DNA from: Halarcobacter sp.
GTDB taxonomy: Bacteria; Campylobacterota; Campylobacteria; Campylobacterales; Arcobacteraceae
Assembly: GCA_030145305.1 (NCBI GenBank)
Contig: JAQYVX010000002.1
Location: 248,001 to 312,000 of the forward strand
Direction: 5' to 3'
DNA length: 64,000 bases
Shown: one piece after another, positions 51,966 to 61,113 of the stretch
Position numbering within the stretch: position 1 is the first letter of the stretch
Layout: each line of letters starts with the position of its first letter
Notes under the pieces: generated by a model
What the model saw: only the letters and a program-made list of their open reading frames with translations
Databases searched by the model: none
Told to the model about the DNA's origin: nothing
Position numbers and translations under genes: made by a program

Positions 51966-53009
51966 ATGATGAAAAGAATAGGAAGTAAAAAAACTTTGGT
52001 TTTAGCAGCAGTGTTATTTGCAGGTGTAAATGCCTTTGGTATGAGTGATGTAGATTTAGTAAAAAAAGTTGCAAATTCAGGAATGAAAGCAATTCCAGCT
52101 AGTCAATTAGAGGTTTTAAAATTAGTTGATAATCCTAAAAATCCTATTACTAAGGCTAAAGTAGAGTTAGGTAAAAAGTTGTATTTTGATCCAAGACTTT
52201 CTAAAAGTGGCATAATTTCATGTAATACATGTCACAACTTGGGTATGGGTGGAGTTGATGGTGTTGGTGCTGCTGTTGGACATAAATGGACTCCAAATCC
52301 AGCTCACTTAAACTCACCAACTGTTTACAATTCAGTATTAAACTCTGCACAATTCTGGGATGGTAGAGATCCTCACTTAGAAGCACAAGCACAAGGTCCT
52401 ATTCAAGCTGGACCAGAAATGGCTGCACCTAAAAGCTTAGTAGAAAAAAGAGTTACATCTATGCCTGCTTACGTTAATGAATTTAAAAAAGCTTATGGGG
52501 ATAATGTAAAAATTAATTTTGAACTTATTACTGATACTATTGCAGTATTTGAAAGAATTTTAATTACACCATCAAGATTTGATGCATTTTTAAATGGTAA
52601 TATGAATGCATTAACAGCTGTTGAAAAAGAAGGTTTAGGTCTATTTATCGATAAAGGTTGTGCATCTTGTCATAATGATATTGGACTAGGTGGAACAATG
52701 ATGCCATTTGATGCATCAAAATATGACTTAAATGTAGGTGGATTTACAGGAACTAAAGATGGTATGGTAAAAACTCCAACACTAAGAAATATTGAAGAGA
52801 CAGCTCCATATTTCCACAACGGAAATGTATGGTCATTAAAACAAGCCGTTAAATTAATGGGTGATATTCAATTAGGAATCAAAATTTCTGATAAAGAAAC
52901 AGAAAAAATCACTATCTTCTTAAACTCATTAACAGGAGATAAACCTGAAGTTTCTTATCCACAACTTCCAGTTATAACTGATAAAACTCCAAGACCAGAT
53001 ATGAACTAA
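51966..53009 (+). CDS. ccpA: cytochrome c peroxidase, classical di-haem type
   Basis: 347 residues with a signal peptide ending near AFG (25). Periplasmic reduction of H2O2 to water with electrons from cytochrome c. Haem sites CNTCH (86-90) and CASCH (232-236); the expected distal His106 (VGHKW), the Glu in AGPEM and Met267 (KDGMVKTPTLRN) are all present. TAAGGAG precedes two adjacent ATG codons. It has its own promoter and a terminator. Confidence 0.94.
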   Translation: MMKRIGSKKTLVLAAVLFAGVNAFGMSDVDLVKKVANSGMKAIPASQLEVLKLVDNPKNPITKAKVELGKKLYFDPRLSKSGIISCNTCHNLGMGGVDGVGAAVGHKWTPNPAHLNSPTVYNSVLNSAQFWDGRDPHLEAQAQGPIQAGPEMAAPKSLVEKRVTSMPAYVNEFKKAYGDNVKINFELITDTIAVFERILITPSRFDAFLNGNMNALTAVEKEGLGLFIDKGCASCHNDIGLGGTMMPFDASKYDLNVGGFTGTKDGMVKTPTLRNIEETAPYFHNGNVWSLKQAVKLMGDIQLGIKISDKETEKITIFLNSLTGDKPEVSYPQLPVITDKTPRPDMN

Positions 53010-53012
53010 AAT

Positions 53013-53034
53013 CTTTAGGGAATTTTCCCTAAAG
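53013..53034 (+). terminator. terminator after the cytochrome c peroxidase gene
   Basis: CTTTAGGGAA and TTCCCTAAAG pair over 10 bp with a TT loop; a T-rich tail follows. Confidence 0.75.
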
Positions 53035-53075
53035 GTTACTTTTATATATATTTTAAAGAAAAAAGTTATATTTTA

Positions 53076-53104
53076 TTGACATTATCAATAAAAAACAATA
53101 TACT
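53076..53104 (+). promoter_or_regulatory. near-consensus sigma70 promoter of the lysine-rich protein gene
   Basis: TTGACA (53076-53081), exactly 17 bp, TATACT (53099-53104). With AAAGGAG before the start codon, this predicts strong expression. Confidence 0.75.
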
Positions 53105-53135
53105 TTTAAAATATAAAAATAAAGGAGACATAAAA

Positions 53136-53396
53136 ATGTCAAAAAAAGAAGAGAAAAAAGTAAAAGCTAAAAAACTTGCTAAGAAAATAGTAAAAAAAGC
53201 AGAAAAGAAAAAAGAAAAAAAAGTTGCAAAAAAAGTTGCTAATAAAACAGAAAAGAAGAAAGCTCCAAAGAAAAAAGTTACAAAAAAAGTAACTAAGAAA
53301 GTAGAAAAAAAACCTACTAAAAAGAAAACAACAAAAAAAATAGTGAAAACTAAAAAAGTTGCAAAAAAAGATAAAAAGAAAAAAGAAAAAAAGTAA
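53136..53396 (+). CDS. lysine-rich, histone H1-like basic protein
   Basis: 86 residues from ATG 53136 (AAAGGAGACATAAAA upstream); an in-frame ATG at 53076 lies inside the promoter. Roughly half the residues are Lys, arranged in Ala/Val/Thr-Lys repeats such as KKVAKKVANKTEKKKAPKKK. There is no aromatic or membrane segment. This composition resembles bacterial histone H1-like and AlgP-like proteins that bind DNA or RNA. The composition is certain; function is inference. Confidence 0.75.
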   Translation: MSKKEEKKVKAKKLAKKIVKKAEKKKEKKVAKKVANKTEKKKAPKKKVTKKVTKKVEKKPTKKKTTKKIVKTKKVAKKDKKKKEKK

Positions 53397-53400
53397 GCTT

Positions 53401-54288
53401 TTAAAAAGCTCTTAAAAAGTGTGGTCTTAGTAAAGTTTCATTTTCTAAGGCCATATTTATAAGTTCCAATAAAAGATTTTTATCTTTTGGTAAGGTTCCT
53501 TTTAATGGCAAAGCATTAGAAGCATGATTTGACCTAAATATAATTGGCTTTTTAGGATTTAACAAAGATATAAAATTTTTTTGTTCTTCTAACATATCTT
53601 TATCACTACAAAAAATAAACTGACTATTTTTACTCTCAAACCTCTTGAAAAAAGCATCTTCTTTTGTTGAATTTAATCCTAATTGTAAAGTTGACAAATA
53701 GTTTATATGCTCACATTCATTTATTAATTTTGCTGTTTGTATGATATGTTCATTTGATAAGTTTTTCCCACCAAGTCCTAAAATAACTGTTGCAGATATT
53801 TTCATCTTTGCTTTTGTTGCTTTATTTAAACCTAAAATCATTTTTTCAAGCTTTATTGACTTATTCACATATTTTAATAAATCCGCATTTCCACTTTCTA
53901 TTCCATAATAAACTAAACTTAATCCACATTCTCTTAAAAGATTTAATTCTTCTTGCTTTTTTTCTAATAAATTAAAAGGACTTGCATAAGAAGAAACCCT
54001 TTGAAGTTTTGGAAATTTTAATTTTAAATATTTTAGAACTTCTATTAAGAAAGATGTTTCACAAGCTAAGGCATCCCCATCAGCTAAAAAAACTCTTCTT
54101 GTATCTTTATAGTTTGATAATTTATCAATATCTAAAAAAATATCCTCTAAAGTTCTTATCTGAAATTTTTTTGTTTCATACATTGAACAAAAGCTACACT
54201 TGTTGAAACTACAACCAAGTGTAACTTGTATAATAATAGAATTAGCCTCAGCAGGAGGTCTATAAAGTGGTTGATTGTAGGCTATCAT
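53401..54288 (-). CDS. radical SAM protein
   Basis: 295 residues. The iron-sulfur site is CSFNKCSFC (a Cx4Cx2C form) near residue 30, followed by the TIM-barrel core (RVFLADGDAL, YYGIESGN, ISATVILGLGGKN). This resembles uncharacterised radical SAM proteins of the Elp3/coproporphyrinogen type without extra domains. No substrate can be assigned. It follows the PsiE gene by 9 bp. Confidence 0.85.
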   Translation of the reverse strand: MIAYNQPLYRPPAEANSIIIQVTLGCSFNKCSFCSMYETKKFQIRTLEDIFLDIDKLSNYKDTRRVFLADGDALACETSFLIEVLKYLKLKFPKLQRVSSYASPFNLLEKKQEELNLLRECGLSLVYYGIESGNADLLKYVNKSIKLEKMILGLNKATKAKMKISATVILGLGGKNLSNEHIIQTAKLINECEHINYLSTLQLGLNSTKEDAFFKRFESKNSQFIFCSDKDMLEEQKNFISLLNPKKPIIFRSNHASNALPLKGTLPKDKNLLLELINMALENETLLRPHFLRAF

Positions 54289-54297
54289 CTTTTTAAT

Positions 54298-54705
54298 TTA
54301 TTTCGAATTCTCATTAGCTAGACTATGTGCAGTTTTCACTGATAGGTATCTAACAAAGAAAAGAAATACAATTACAATTGAGATAATAAATATATTGTAG
54401 TTTATGCTACTTGATAAAAATGCATCAAAAGAGTTTATATTCTCTGTATTTATTTTTACAACATTTACTATTAATTCTCTTAATGCAAGTATTATAAATG
54501 CATCAACAAGTAAAGCTAAAACAACTCTTTGTTCTCTAATATAATTAATAACCGCTCGTACAATTTCTAAAAAAATTATAAAATAAAGCATATAAATAAT
54601 AAACTCCATTAGCATATCCATTGATAAGGCAATAAAAAAAAGAATTGAAGCCAAACCTAATTCAATATAAAACTTATCATGTATAAAACGCATAAATCTT
54701 CGCAT
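54298..54705 (-). CDS. PsiE-family membrane protein
   Basis: 135 residues with four spans and the family pattern FYIELGLASILFFIALSMDMLMEF and LLVDAFIILALREL. The ATG at 54705 has AAGGAAA upstream; an earlier in-frame ATG at 54744 lies inside the preceding gene. PsiE is phosphate-starvation inducible in E. coli; function unknown. Confidence 0.82.
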   Translation of the reverse strand: MRRFMRFIHDKFYIELGLASILFFIALSMDMLMEFIIYMLYFIIFLEIVRAVINYIREQRVVLALLVDAFIILALRELIVNVVKINTENINSFDAFLSSSINYNIFIISIVIVFLFFVRYLSVKTAHSLANENSK

Positions 54706-54713
54706 ATATTTCC

Positions 54714-55580
54714 TTAAACTATTTTTGCTTTTATATTTAGCCAAGAAGAGGGAATCTTAGCAATATTTTTACTATCATGTGCTACAAGAATTATTGTAGC
54801 AATCATAGCTCTCGCACTTGAATCTCCCCCTGCTTTTGCATTAGCTATAAGCAGTTCTTTAAGGTTATTATATTTACATAGTAAATGAATAACTCCTTGA
54901 AAACCACCGCTTATATCACAAGCAGGCCCAAAATCTCTAATGGTTTTAAAACTATCATCAGTTTTTGATGCAACTCCACTATAAATATATGTTTGAATTT
55001 TTGTATCAAACTTCTCTTTAAGCCCTAGAATAGACTCTTCAATCATTTTTCCATCAAGAACTTCAAGTAATAAAGAAGCAAAAAATCTAGCTGCACTTGT
55101 AGCTTCATTTGAGTTATGAGTACACTTAACAAAATTCTCAACATTTTGTAAAAACTCATCTTTTGTTTTGGAAACTAATAAAAGAGGAGCAATTCTTCCA
55201 ACAATCGATAAATCAGTTGAAGAAGATGCGCTTGGAATTTTTCCATCATTAATATTTTCTAAAGTAATTCTAGAAGAACCATCTATATATCCATTATAAC
55301 TATTGATTTTATTTACCCAAAATGTTAAATACTCTTTAACATCAAAATTTTCTTTATCTTGCAAAAACTCATATAACCATAAAGCTTGGTCTCCATAATG
55401 TGTAAATTCTCCGGCTATTTTATCTTTATGCCAAATAGATTTAGCATCATTTAGTTCATTCCAATCTATTTCAAGATTCTCTAATTGTTTTTCATCATAA
55501 ACCCAATGAGAGCCTAAACAATAAGCATCTGCTACAAGAGAACTTAATACTAATTCTTTTACTTTTTTATTATCAAACAT
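54714..55580 (-). CDS. ADP-ribosylglycohydrolase-like protein
   Basis: 288 residues, all-helical. LVLSSLVADAYCLGSHWVYD near the start and GVIHLLCKYNNLKELLIANAKAGGDSSARAM near the end match the family. Classical DraG enzymes have a GDxDT metal motif; here it reads GGDSSAR, closer to the J1-crystallin-like branch, so hydrolase activity is uncertain. AAGGAA precedes the start. It lies 9 bp after the DUF4139 gene. Confidence 0.78.
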   Translation of the reverse strand: MFDNKKVKELVLSSLVADAYCLGSHWVYDEKQLENLEIDWNELNDAKSIWHKDKIAGEFTHYGDQALWLYEFLQDKENFDVKEYLTFWVNKINSYNGYIDGSSRITLENINDGKIPSASSSTDLSIVGRIAPLLLVSKTKDEFLQNVENFVKCTHNSNEATSAARFFASLLLEVLDGKMIEESILGLKEKFDTKIQTYIYSGVASKTDDSFKTIRDFGPACDISGGFQGVIHLLCKYNNLKELLIANAKAGGDSSARAMIATIILVAHDSKNIAKIPSSWLNIKAKIV

Positions 55581-55589
55581 ATTAATTCC

Positions 55590-57044
55590 TTATTTTTTTA
55601 CAGGTTTTAGAATTTCATAAGCAAAATTAATTTCTTTTGTTTCATTTGCCTTTAGCTCAAATTCAAAATAAATTTTACCATTTTTATCAATTTTTGTCTC
55701 TTTTGTTTTTCCAATAAGCTTAACTTCTATATCTTCATGTTTTGAAATAGGCAATCTCTCAAGCAATACAATTTTTTGCTTTTTATTTTGATTATTTGTA
55801 ATCTTAAAATTCCATTCTTTTTGTGTTTTTAATTTATTTAAACTAAAAAATGGTTCTTCTTTTATATCTCTAATTAACTCTTTTTTAACATCAATAAATC
55901 TATTTGTTCCAAAATAAATAGAACTTTTCTTATCTTTTTTTATCTCTTTTAAATTTGTTCTTCCTATATATGTTCCATCTAAATATAATTTTGCATTTAA
56001 AACGCCATATAATTTACTACTTTTAAAATCTACTTTATAAAAAGCCTGAGAACTTGAATAAGCATCAATTTCTAGACTATTTGTAGCCTTATAACTATCT
56101 TTTGCAAAAACAACTTCTGTTTTTTTACCACTTACTAAATTTACATTAGAAGCTTTAAAAAAAGATTTTGTTGAATCTTCAATATATGCAAAGCTAGGTT
56201 TAATTAGAGTATTTACTCTTACAGATTTTTTCATTGATATTGAGTCTAACATAGGAGCTGCTTCATATGTTTGAATAGCTTTTTCTTCATATAAATCTAA
56301 ATATTCAGGTCTAAAATTATTAGGCACAACTTGATTAGTATAATTATATGTATATAATTTTATATCAATATTTTTAAAATCAACTCCTGTAGATTGAGTG
56401 ATAAAAGATAAATTTTTAATATTTATATCTTTTTTTGACGAATCATAATTTATCTCATAAAAGCCATTTCTTTGCATATTATAAATAGGATATGAAATCA
56501 TAAGATCTTTCTTATTTGCACAAGAAATATCATAAGTAAGCTTACTAAATTTAGTATTTGTTCTTTTTTTAATTAGCTCTTTTAATTCTTCATTCTTTTC
56601 TTTTATATCTTTTTGAAGTTGATAAATTAAATTATGATTTTCCATAATTTCATTTTTTATAAAAGAAGAAGTATTTTTTAGTGATTTGGTAGTAGAAATA
56701 TTAGTTAATGAAGTTCTTTCAAGAAAAGCAATATTACTTTTCAAAGCTTTCATTTTATTTTCTTTAGAATTAATTTGAAATTGAAGTTCTTCGATTTTTA
56801 AACTTAACTTATCATCTCTAAACTTTTCATTTTTTATTTCTGTACTATTTACTTCACAAGTGGAGTTAAGTTTAAACCTAATATCTTCAAGTCTAACTTG
56901 ACCTAAAAGCTCAACACTATTTTTTGATATATCAATTTTTTGATTTACAAGTGTCTTATTTGTAAATATATCAAGACTCTTAATATCCGTACTAGCAAAA
57001 ATCGAACTTGATATTGCTATTATTAGTAAAATTTTTTTATTCAT
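55590..57044 (-). CDS. DUF4139-domain secreted protein (MuiA-like)
   Basis: 484 residues with a signal peptide (LLIIAISSSIFAS). A coiled coil at about 80-165 is followed by a beta-rich DUF4139 domain (LIKPSFAYIEDSTKSFFKASN, GVLNAKLYLDGTYIGRTNL, LKANETKEINFAYEILKP). Related proteins are called mucoidy inhibitor A; function is not known. GGAG precedes the start; it follows a J-domain gene directly. Confidence 0.8.
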   Translation of the reverse strand: MNKKILLIIAISSSIFASTDIKSLDIFTNKTLVNQKIDISKNSVELLGQVRLEDIRFKLNSTCEVNSTEIKNEKFRDDKLSLKIEELQFQINSKENKMKALKSNIAFLERTSLTNISTTKSLKNTSSFIKNEIMENHNLIYQLQKDIKEKNEELKELIKKRTNTKFSKLTYDISCANKKDLMISYPIYNMQRNGFYEINYDSSKKDINIKNLSFITQSTGVDFKNIDIKLYTYNYTNQVVPNNFRPEYLDLYEEKAIQTYEAAPMLDSISMKKSVRVNTLIKPSFAYIEDSTKSFFKASNVNLVSGKKTEVVFAKDSYKATNSLEIDAYSSSQAFYKVDFKSSKLYGVLNAKLYLDGTYIGRTNLKEIKKDKKSSIYFGTNRFIDVKKELIRDIKEEPFFSLNKLKTQKEWNFKITNNQNKKQKIVLLERLPISKHEDIEVKLIGKTKETKIDKNGKIYFEFELKANETKEINFAYEILKPVKK

Positions 57045-57046
57045 AA

Positions 57047-57310
57047 CTATCTCCAGTTTTTATAATTTGTGAAAGAAGGAAACTGACCTTTAAACTCTTC
57101 TTCATCAAAAGAAAAATTAAAAGAATCCATGTAATTATTTAACAATTCATAAGCATCTTGAAGTTCTTGAAACTTTTCATGATTACCTTCTTGCATATCA
57201 GGATGATATTTCTTCGAAAGTTTTAAGTACTTTTTTCTTAAATCTTTTTTTGAGGTTCTTGTAAGTATTCCAAATAAGTCAACAGCTTTTTCAAACTCTT
57301 CATAATCCAT
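57047..57310 (-). CDS. small J-domain protein
   Basis: 87 residues from ATG 57310, which has AGGAAAAAA upstream; an in-frame ATG nine codons earlier has no such site. The J-domain runs from LFGILTRTSKKDLRKKYLKLSKKYHPDMQEG with the essential HPD, and ends after the fourth helix. It likely recruits DnaK to a specific partner. It sits 2 bp before the DUF4139 gene. Confidence 0.88.
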   Translation of the reverse strand: MDYEEFEKAVDLFGILTRTSKKDLRKKYLKLSKKYHPDMQEGNHEKFQELQDAYELLNNYMDSFNFSFDEEEFKGQFPSFTNYKNWR

Positions 57311-57424
57311 TTTTTTCCTAAATAATATGATAATCAATAATTGTATATAATTTGTGTATTTATAATACTTTATGATACTTTATAAATATTAATATATAAT
57401 TAATAAAAAAACAAAAGGTATAAA

Positions 57425-58048
57425 ATGATTCATACTTTATATTATGTTTACGATCCTATGTGTTCTTGGTGTTATGCTTTTAGAGATACTTTCAAAGAAG
57501 TGAAAAAAAACTTAGATTCAAATATTGAAATTGTATATGTTCCTGGTGGATTAGCATCTCACAACAAGGAGCCTATGGAAGAAGCATTAAGAATACAAAT
57601 CCAAGGTGCATGGAAAAAGATAGAAGAAGTTGTAGGAACAAAATTTAATTATGATTTTTGGACAAAATGTACTCCTAAAAGATCGACTTATTTGGCTTGT
57701 CAAGCTACTTTAGCAGCGAAAAAACAAGAAAAAGAAGAAGAAATTATTGAAGCTATTCAAAATGCTTATTATTTAAATGCAAAAAATCCAAGTGATGAAG
57801 AGACTATATTTGAAGTAGCAAAAGAATTAGACTTAGATTTTAAAAAATTTAAAAATGATCTTTATTCTGAAGAGACTATACAAGAATTTTATGAAAAGAT
57901 GAATCTAAGAAAAAAACTTCATTTAAATAGTTTTCCATCTTTAGCAATAAAATATAAAAAAGAAATTTATCCAATAAATATTAAATACAATAATCCACAA
58001 GCAATATTAGAACAGATAAAAGATTTAACAACAAATGTTTATTTTTAG
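57425..58048 (+). CDS. DsbA-family thioredoxin-fold protein (FrnE-like)
   Basis: 207 residues, no signal peptide, so cytosolic. The active site DPMCSWCYAF is a CxxC thioredoxin-fold site near residue 12; a long helical insertion and a cis-Pro site in NSFPSLAIKY follow. This fits the FrnE/HCCA-isomerase branch of DsbA. Probable thiol oxidoreductase. AAAAGG precedes the start. Confidence 0.88.
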   Translation: MIHTLYYVYDPMCSWCYAFRDTFKEVKKNLDSNIEIVYVPGGLASHNKEPMEEALRIQIQGAWKKIEEVVGTKFNYDFWTKCTPKRSTYLACQATLAAKKQEKEEEIIEAIQNAYYLNAKNPSDEETIFEVAKELDLDFKKFKNDLYSEETIQEFYEKMNLRKKLHLNSFPSLAIKYKKEIYPINIKYNNPQAILEQIKDLTTNVYF

Positions 58049-58063
58049 AAATTTTTGAATAAA

Positions 58064-58098
58064 AAAAAAGAAGGAAGAATAAATCTCCCTTCTTTTTT
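58064..58098. terminator. bidirectional terminator, DsbA-like / lctP
   Basis: AAAAAAGAAGG and CCTTCTTTTTT form an 11-bp stem with A-run and T-run on the outsides, between two convergent genes. Confidence 0.85.
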
Positions 58099-58116
58099 GT
58101 ATAAAATATTTTGTTT

Positions 58117-59808
58117 TTACTTCATTAATGGATCAACTAATCCTAAAGTATACATCCCTATAAGACCTAAAACTCCTGCAATTAAACAATAATAAAGAGT
58201 AGGAATAATAGTTCTTCTTAGCGTTTCACCTTCTTGGTCAAGTAATCCAACCGTAGCACTTGCTGCAACTACGTTATGAATTGCTATCATATTTCCAGCT
58301 GCTGCTCCAACTGCTTGAAGTGCAACCATAAATGCTGTAGAAAGACCTAAGGCATCTGCAACACCAAATTGGAATTGAGATAACATCATATTTGAAACAG
58401 TATTACTTCCTGCAATAAAGGCTCCAAGAGCACCTACCATTGGAGCGAATAAAGGATAAATATCTCCAACTGATGTTGCTACAAAGTTAGCCATTGCAAC
58501 TGGCATTGAATCAAAACCAGCAGAATTTATACCTGAGTTAATTAAAATTCTAACTAAAGGAATAGTGAAAATAAGTACAAAACCAGCACCTATAATTACT
58601 TTTGAAGATTCTGAGAAAGCTTCTTTCATCTCTTTTAATTCCATTCTATGTAAGAAATAAGTAAGTAAAGCAACAAAAACTAAAATACCACCTGGTAAAT
58701 AAAGTGGAACAATAGAATAACTTACGCCTTCCCCTAAAATATCTTTAAATGGAATTACCCAAGATTTAACAAACGCCTTTGCTTCATCTGATACTCTTGT
58801 TATTACTAAGATAATTGCAACTAATACATATGGAAGCCATGCTTTAGTTAAAGACATATCAACTTTTGCAGTCATTGCATCTAATTTCATTTCAAATTTT
58901 GATACCCAATGAACTGGCCACTCTTCTTTAGGTGCAAAGTCCCAAGAATCTTTTGGAAGAAGAAAACCTTTTTTTGCTGCATATGTTACAATTGGAAGCC
59001 CAACTAGTGCACCGATTAAAGAAGGAAACTCTGCTCCTAAAAAAACACCTGTTAAAGCATAAGGAACAGTAAATGCTAAACCACCAAAAATAGCAAATGG
59101 GAAGATTGATAAACCTTCAGTCCATGACTTGTTTTTCCCAAAAAATCTAGTCATCATTATAATCATAAATAAAGGAATAAGTGTCCCTGTAACTGCATGA
59201 ACAATAGCTACTTCACTTGTTACAATTTGTAAATACGTTTCCCAATTTGAACCAAGTGCTTGTAATGTAGCTCCAATACCTTCAGAGTCTAAACCTTTGT
59301 TAACACCAATTAAAATAGGAGTTCCAACTGCTCCAAATGATACAGGAGTAGATTGAATCATCATACCTATCATAACTGCTGCCAATGCTGGGAATCCTAT
59401 TGCTACCATAAGTGGTGCAGCGATTGCTGCTGGTGTTCCAAAGCCTGAAGCTCCTTCAATAAATGATCCAAATAACCAAGCAATAATAATAACTTGAACT
59501 CTTCTATCAGGGCTTACATTATTAAAGCCTTGTCTAATCGCTTTTATAGCACCTGAATGTTTTAGTGTATTTAACAATAAAATTGCACCAAAGATAATCC
59601 ATAACACAGCCACTGTGATTAATAGCCCTTGAATAGTTGAAGCTAATACTCTGTTAAAAGTAACTTCCCATACATACAATGCAACTAATGTTGTAACAAC
59701 AAATACAACTGGCATTGCTTTTTTAGCTGGTAGTCTAAGACCAACTAATAATACAGCTGCAACCAAAATTGGAAGTGCTGCAAAAAAAGCTTGAGTTCCT
59801 ATTTCCAT
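58117..59808 (-). CDS. lctP: L-lactate permease
   Basis: 563 residues from ATG 59808, which has GGAGAAATT directly upstream; the longer frame to 59838 has no site. About 13 spans. Family marks: [33 protein letters not shown] and [19 protein letters not shown]. It imports L-lactate (and often glycolate) with protons. Three CATATG motifs at 30-bp spacing lie upstream. Confidence 0.96.
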   Translation of the reverse strand: MEIGTQAFFAALPILVAAVLLVGLRLPAKKAMPVVFVVTTLVALYVWEVTFNRVLASTIQGLLITVAVLWIIFGAILLLNTLKHSGAIKAIRQGFNNVSPDRRVQVIIIAWLFGSFIEGASGFGTPAAIAAPLMVAIGFPALAAVMIGMMIQSTPVSFGAVGTPILIGVNKGLDSEGIGATLQALGSNWETYLQIVTSEVAIVHAVTGTLIPLFMIIMMTRFFGKNKSWTEGLSIFPFAIFGGLAFTVPYALTGVFLGAEFPSLIGALVGLPIVTYAAKKGFLLPKDSWDFAPKEEWPVHWVSKFEMKLDAMTAKVDMSLTKAWLPYVLVAIILVITRVSDEAKAFVKSWVIPFKDILGEGVSYSIVPLYLPGGILVFVALLTYFLHRMELKEMKEAFSESSKVIIGAGFVLIFTIPLVRILINSGINSAGFDSMPVAMANFVATSVGDIYPLFAPMVGALGAFIAGSNTVSNMMLSQFQFGVADALGLSTAFMVALQAVGAAAGNMIAIHNVVAASATVGLLDQEGETLRRTIIPTLYYCLIAGVLGLIGMYTLGLVDPLMK

Positions 59809-59872
59809 AATTTCTCCTTTTGTGAATAGTGTAATCATAAAAAAAAGAAATGAAAAATGTATGATAAATCAT

Positions 59873-59938
59873 CATATGTCCATTTTTTAAACAAAGAATT
59901 AACATATGACGGTTAAAATATCACATCAATATCATATG
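59873..59938 (-). promoter_or_regulatory. three CATATG motifs at exact 30-bp spacing before lctP
   Basis: CATATG at 59873, 59903 and 59933, in contexts ATCATATGTCC, AACATATGACG and ATCATATGTGG. Spacing is exactly 30 bp twice, about three helical turns. A palindrome ATGAT-AA-ATCAT lies at 59861-59872. The array covers the lctP upstream region; the gene at 60034 is divergent. Likely regulator sites. Confidence 0.55.
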
Positions 59939-60033
59939 TGGACTTTTACTACACGAAAAAATCACAATAAAAGCGTATTATTTAGGTTAAAATACTATAA
60001 TATCGAATTAAAAAAATCAAGGTTTTATCTAAT

Positions 60034-60525
60034 ATGGGAAGAGAATTATCATTTATAATTAGCAGTTTGATTAAATGGGGAATATTTTTTGGTATTCTTT
60101 ATTTGATTTTTACCAATTTTGGGACATTTTTAATTATTGTCTTTACAGTTCTAGTTATTATTTATTACATAATTTATAAGTTTAAAAAGAAAATAAGACA
60201 AAGAAATGCAAACGGTTTTAAGTTTACATTTAATGGGCAAGATTTTTCACAAGCTGGACAAGCTGGTCATGGAAACTTTGATTTTAGGAATTTTGAAGAA
60301 CAGTTTAGACAAGGAAATTTTCAAAATGGCGCTTCTAGTCTTGGAGAAGTTAGTAAAGCAAAAGATTTTTTTGGATTTACAAGTGATCCTAGTAAAGATG
60401 AAATAAAAAGAAAATATAAAGAACTAGCAAGAAAATATCACCCTGATATAAATAATCATGGAGATGAACTTATGCAACAGTTAAACCATTATAAAGAAGT
60501 TCTTTTAAAAGCTTTCCCAAACTAA
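60034..60525 (+). CDS. membrane-anchored J-domain protein
   Basis: 163 residues. N-terminal spans (about 11-50), a Gly/Gln/Phe-rich linker (FNGQDFSQAGQAGHGNFDF), and a C-terminal J-domain with KYHPDINNHG. The arrangement resembles DjlA/TerB-associated or Tim14-like J-proteins that bring DnaK to the membrane. TATAAT at 59996-60001. No strong ribosome-binding site. Confidence 0.85.
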   Translation: MGRELSFIISSLIKWGIFFGILYLIFTNFGTFLIIVFTVLVIIYYIIYKFKKKIRQRNANGFKFTFNGQDFSQAGQAGHGNFDFRNFEEQFRQGNFQNGASSLGEVSKAKDFFGFTSDPSKDEIKRKYKELARKYHPDINNHGDELMQQLNHYKEVLLKAFPN

Positions 60526-60534
60526 GTATTTGTT

Positions 60535-61041
60535 TTGTTTTTAAAAAGACTGAAGTTATTTTTTCTAGTAACTACCTTATTAGCTTCTGTCTTTTTAATA
60601 TCCTCTTGGTATAAAACTTATCAATTTGAAAATAATCCCTTAGATGTAAAGATACTAAAAAAAATAAAAATAAAACAATATGAACTTCAAACTTTAGCTT
60701 ATAAAAAATTTGGAGTAAGTAGAAAAATACCGGTTCTTGTCTCGAATAAAATGCCTTCTTCTTTATATGGAGCTGCAACTTTTTCAAAAGAGAATGAAAT
60801 AAAAATCTATTTAAATAAAAAAAGATTTAAAGAAAGTAGTGATTATATGTTGGATAATGTCTTGCCTCATGAATATGCTCATGCTTTAATGTTTGCTATA
60901 AATGACTTTACAAAACAAAATGCTGGACATTCTTTAAAATGGCAAAAAATATGTATTGCCTTAAATGGTTTAAAATGCGATAGATTTGTTAAAGAAGATG
61001 ACATAATTATTGGAAAAACAAATTTCTTTGGTAAAAACTAA
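60535..61041 (+). CDS. SprT-like zinc metallopeptidase with membrane anchor
   Basis: 168 residues, TTG start 10 bp after the J-protein stop. One N-terminal span (about 5-23), then a SprT-like domain: HEYAHALMFAINDF (HExxH) and AGHSLKWQKICIALN, the conserved third His region. SprT family members act on DNA-protein crosslinks, but this one is tethered at the membrane, so its role is unclear. The start is a guess, as no ATG fits. Confidence 0.78.
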   Translation: MFLKRLKLFFLVTTLLASVFLISSWYKTYQFENNPLDVKILKKIKIKQYELQTLAYKKFGVSRKIPVLVSNKMPSSLYGAATFSKENEIKIYLNKKRFKESSDYMLDNVLPHEYAHALMFAINDFTKQNAGHSLKWQKICIALNGLKCDRFVKEDDIIIGKTNFFGKN

Positions 61042-61061
61042 TACTATAAACTAATAGTATT
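61040..61061 (+). terminator. terminator after the SprT-like gene
   Basis: AATACTAT and ATAGTATT form an 8-bp stem with a 6-nt loop at the stop codon. Confidence 0.5.
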
Positions 61062-61113
61062 ATCATACAAATAAACATTTAATTTAGTTAAAATTAATAA
61101 AAAAGGATAGATA

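Noticed and set aside
61060-61113. TPP or other riboswitch ahead of the pnuC region
   Set aside because: No THI-box or other conserved riboswitch core is visible upstream of 61114 or 61716.
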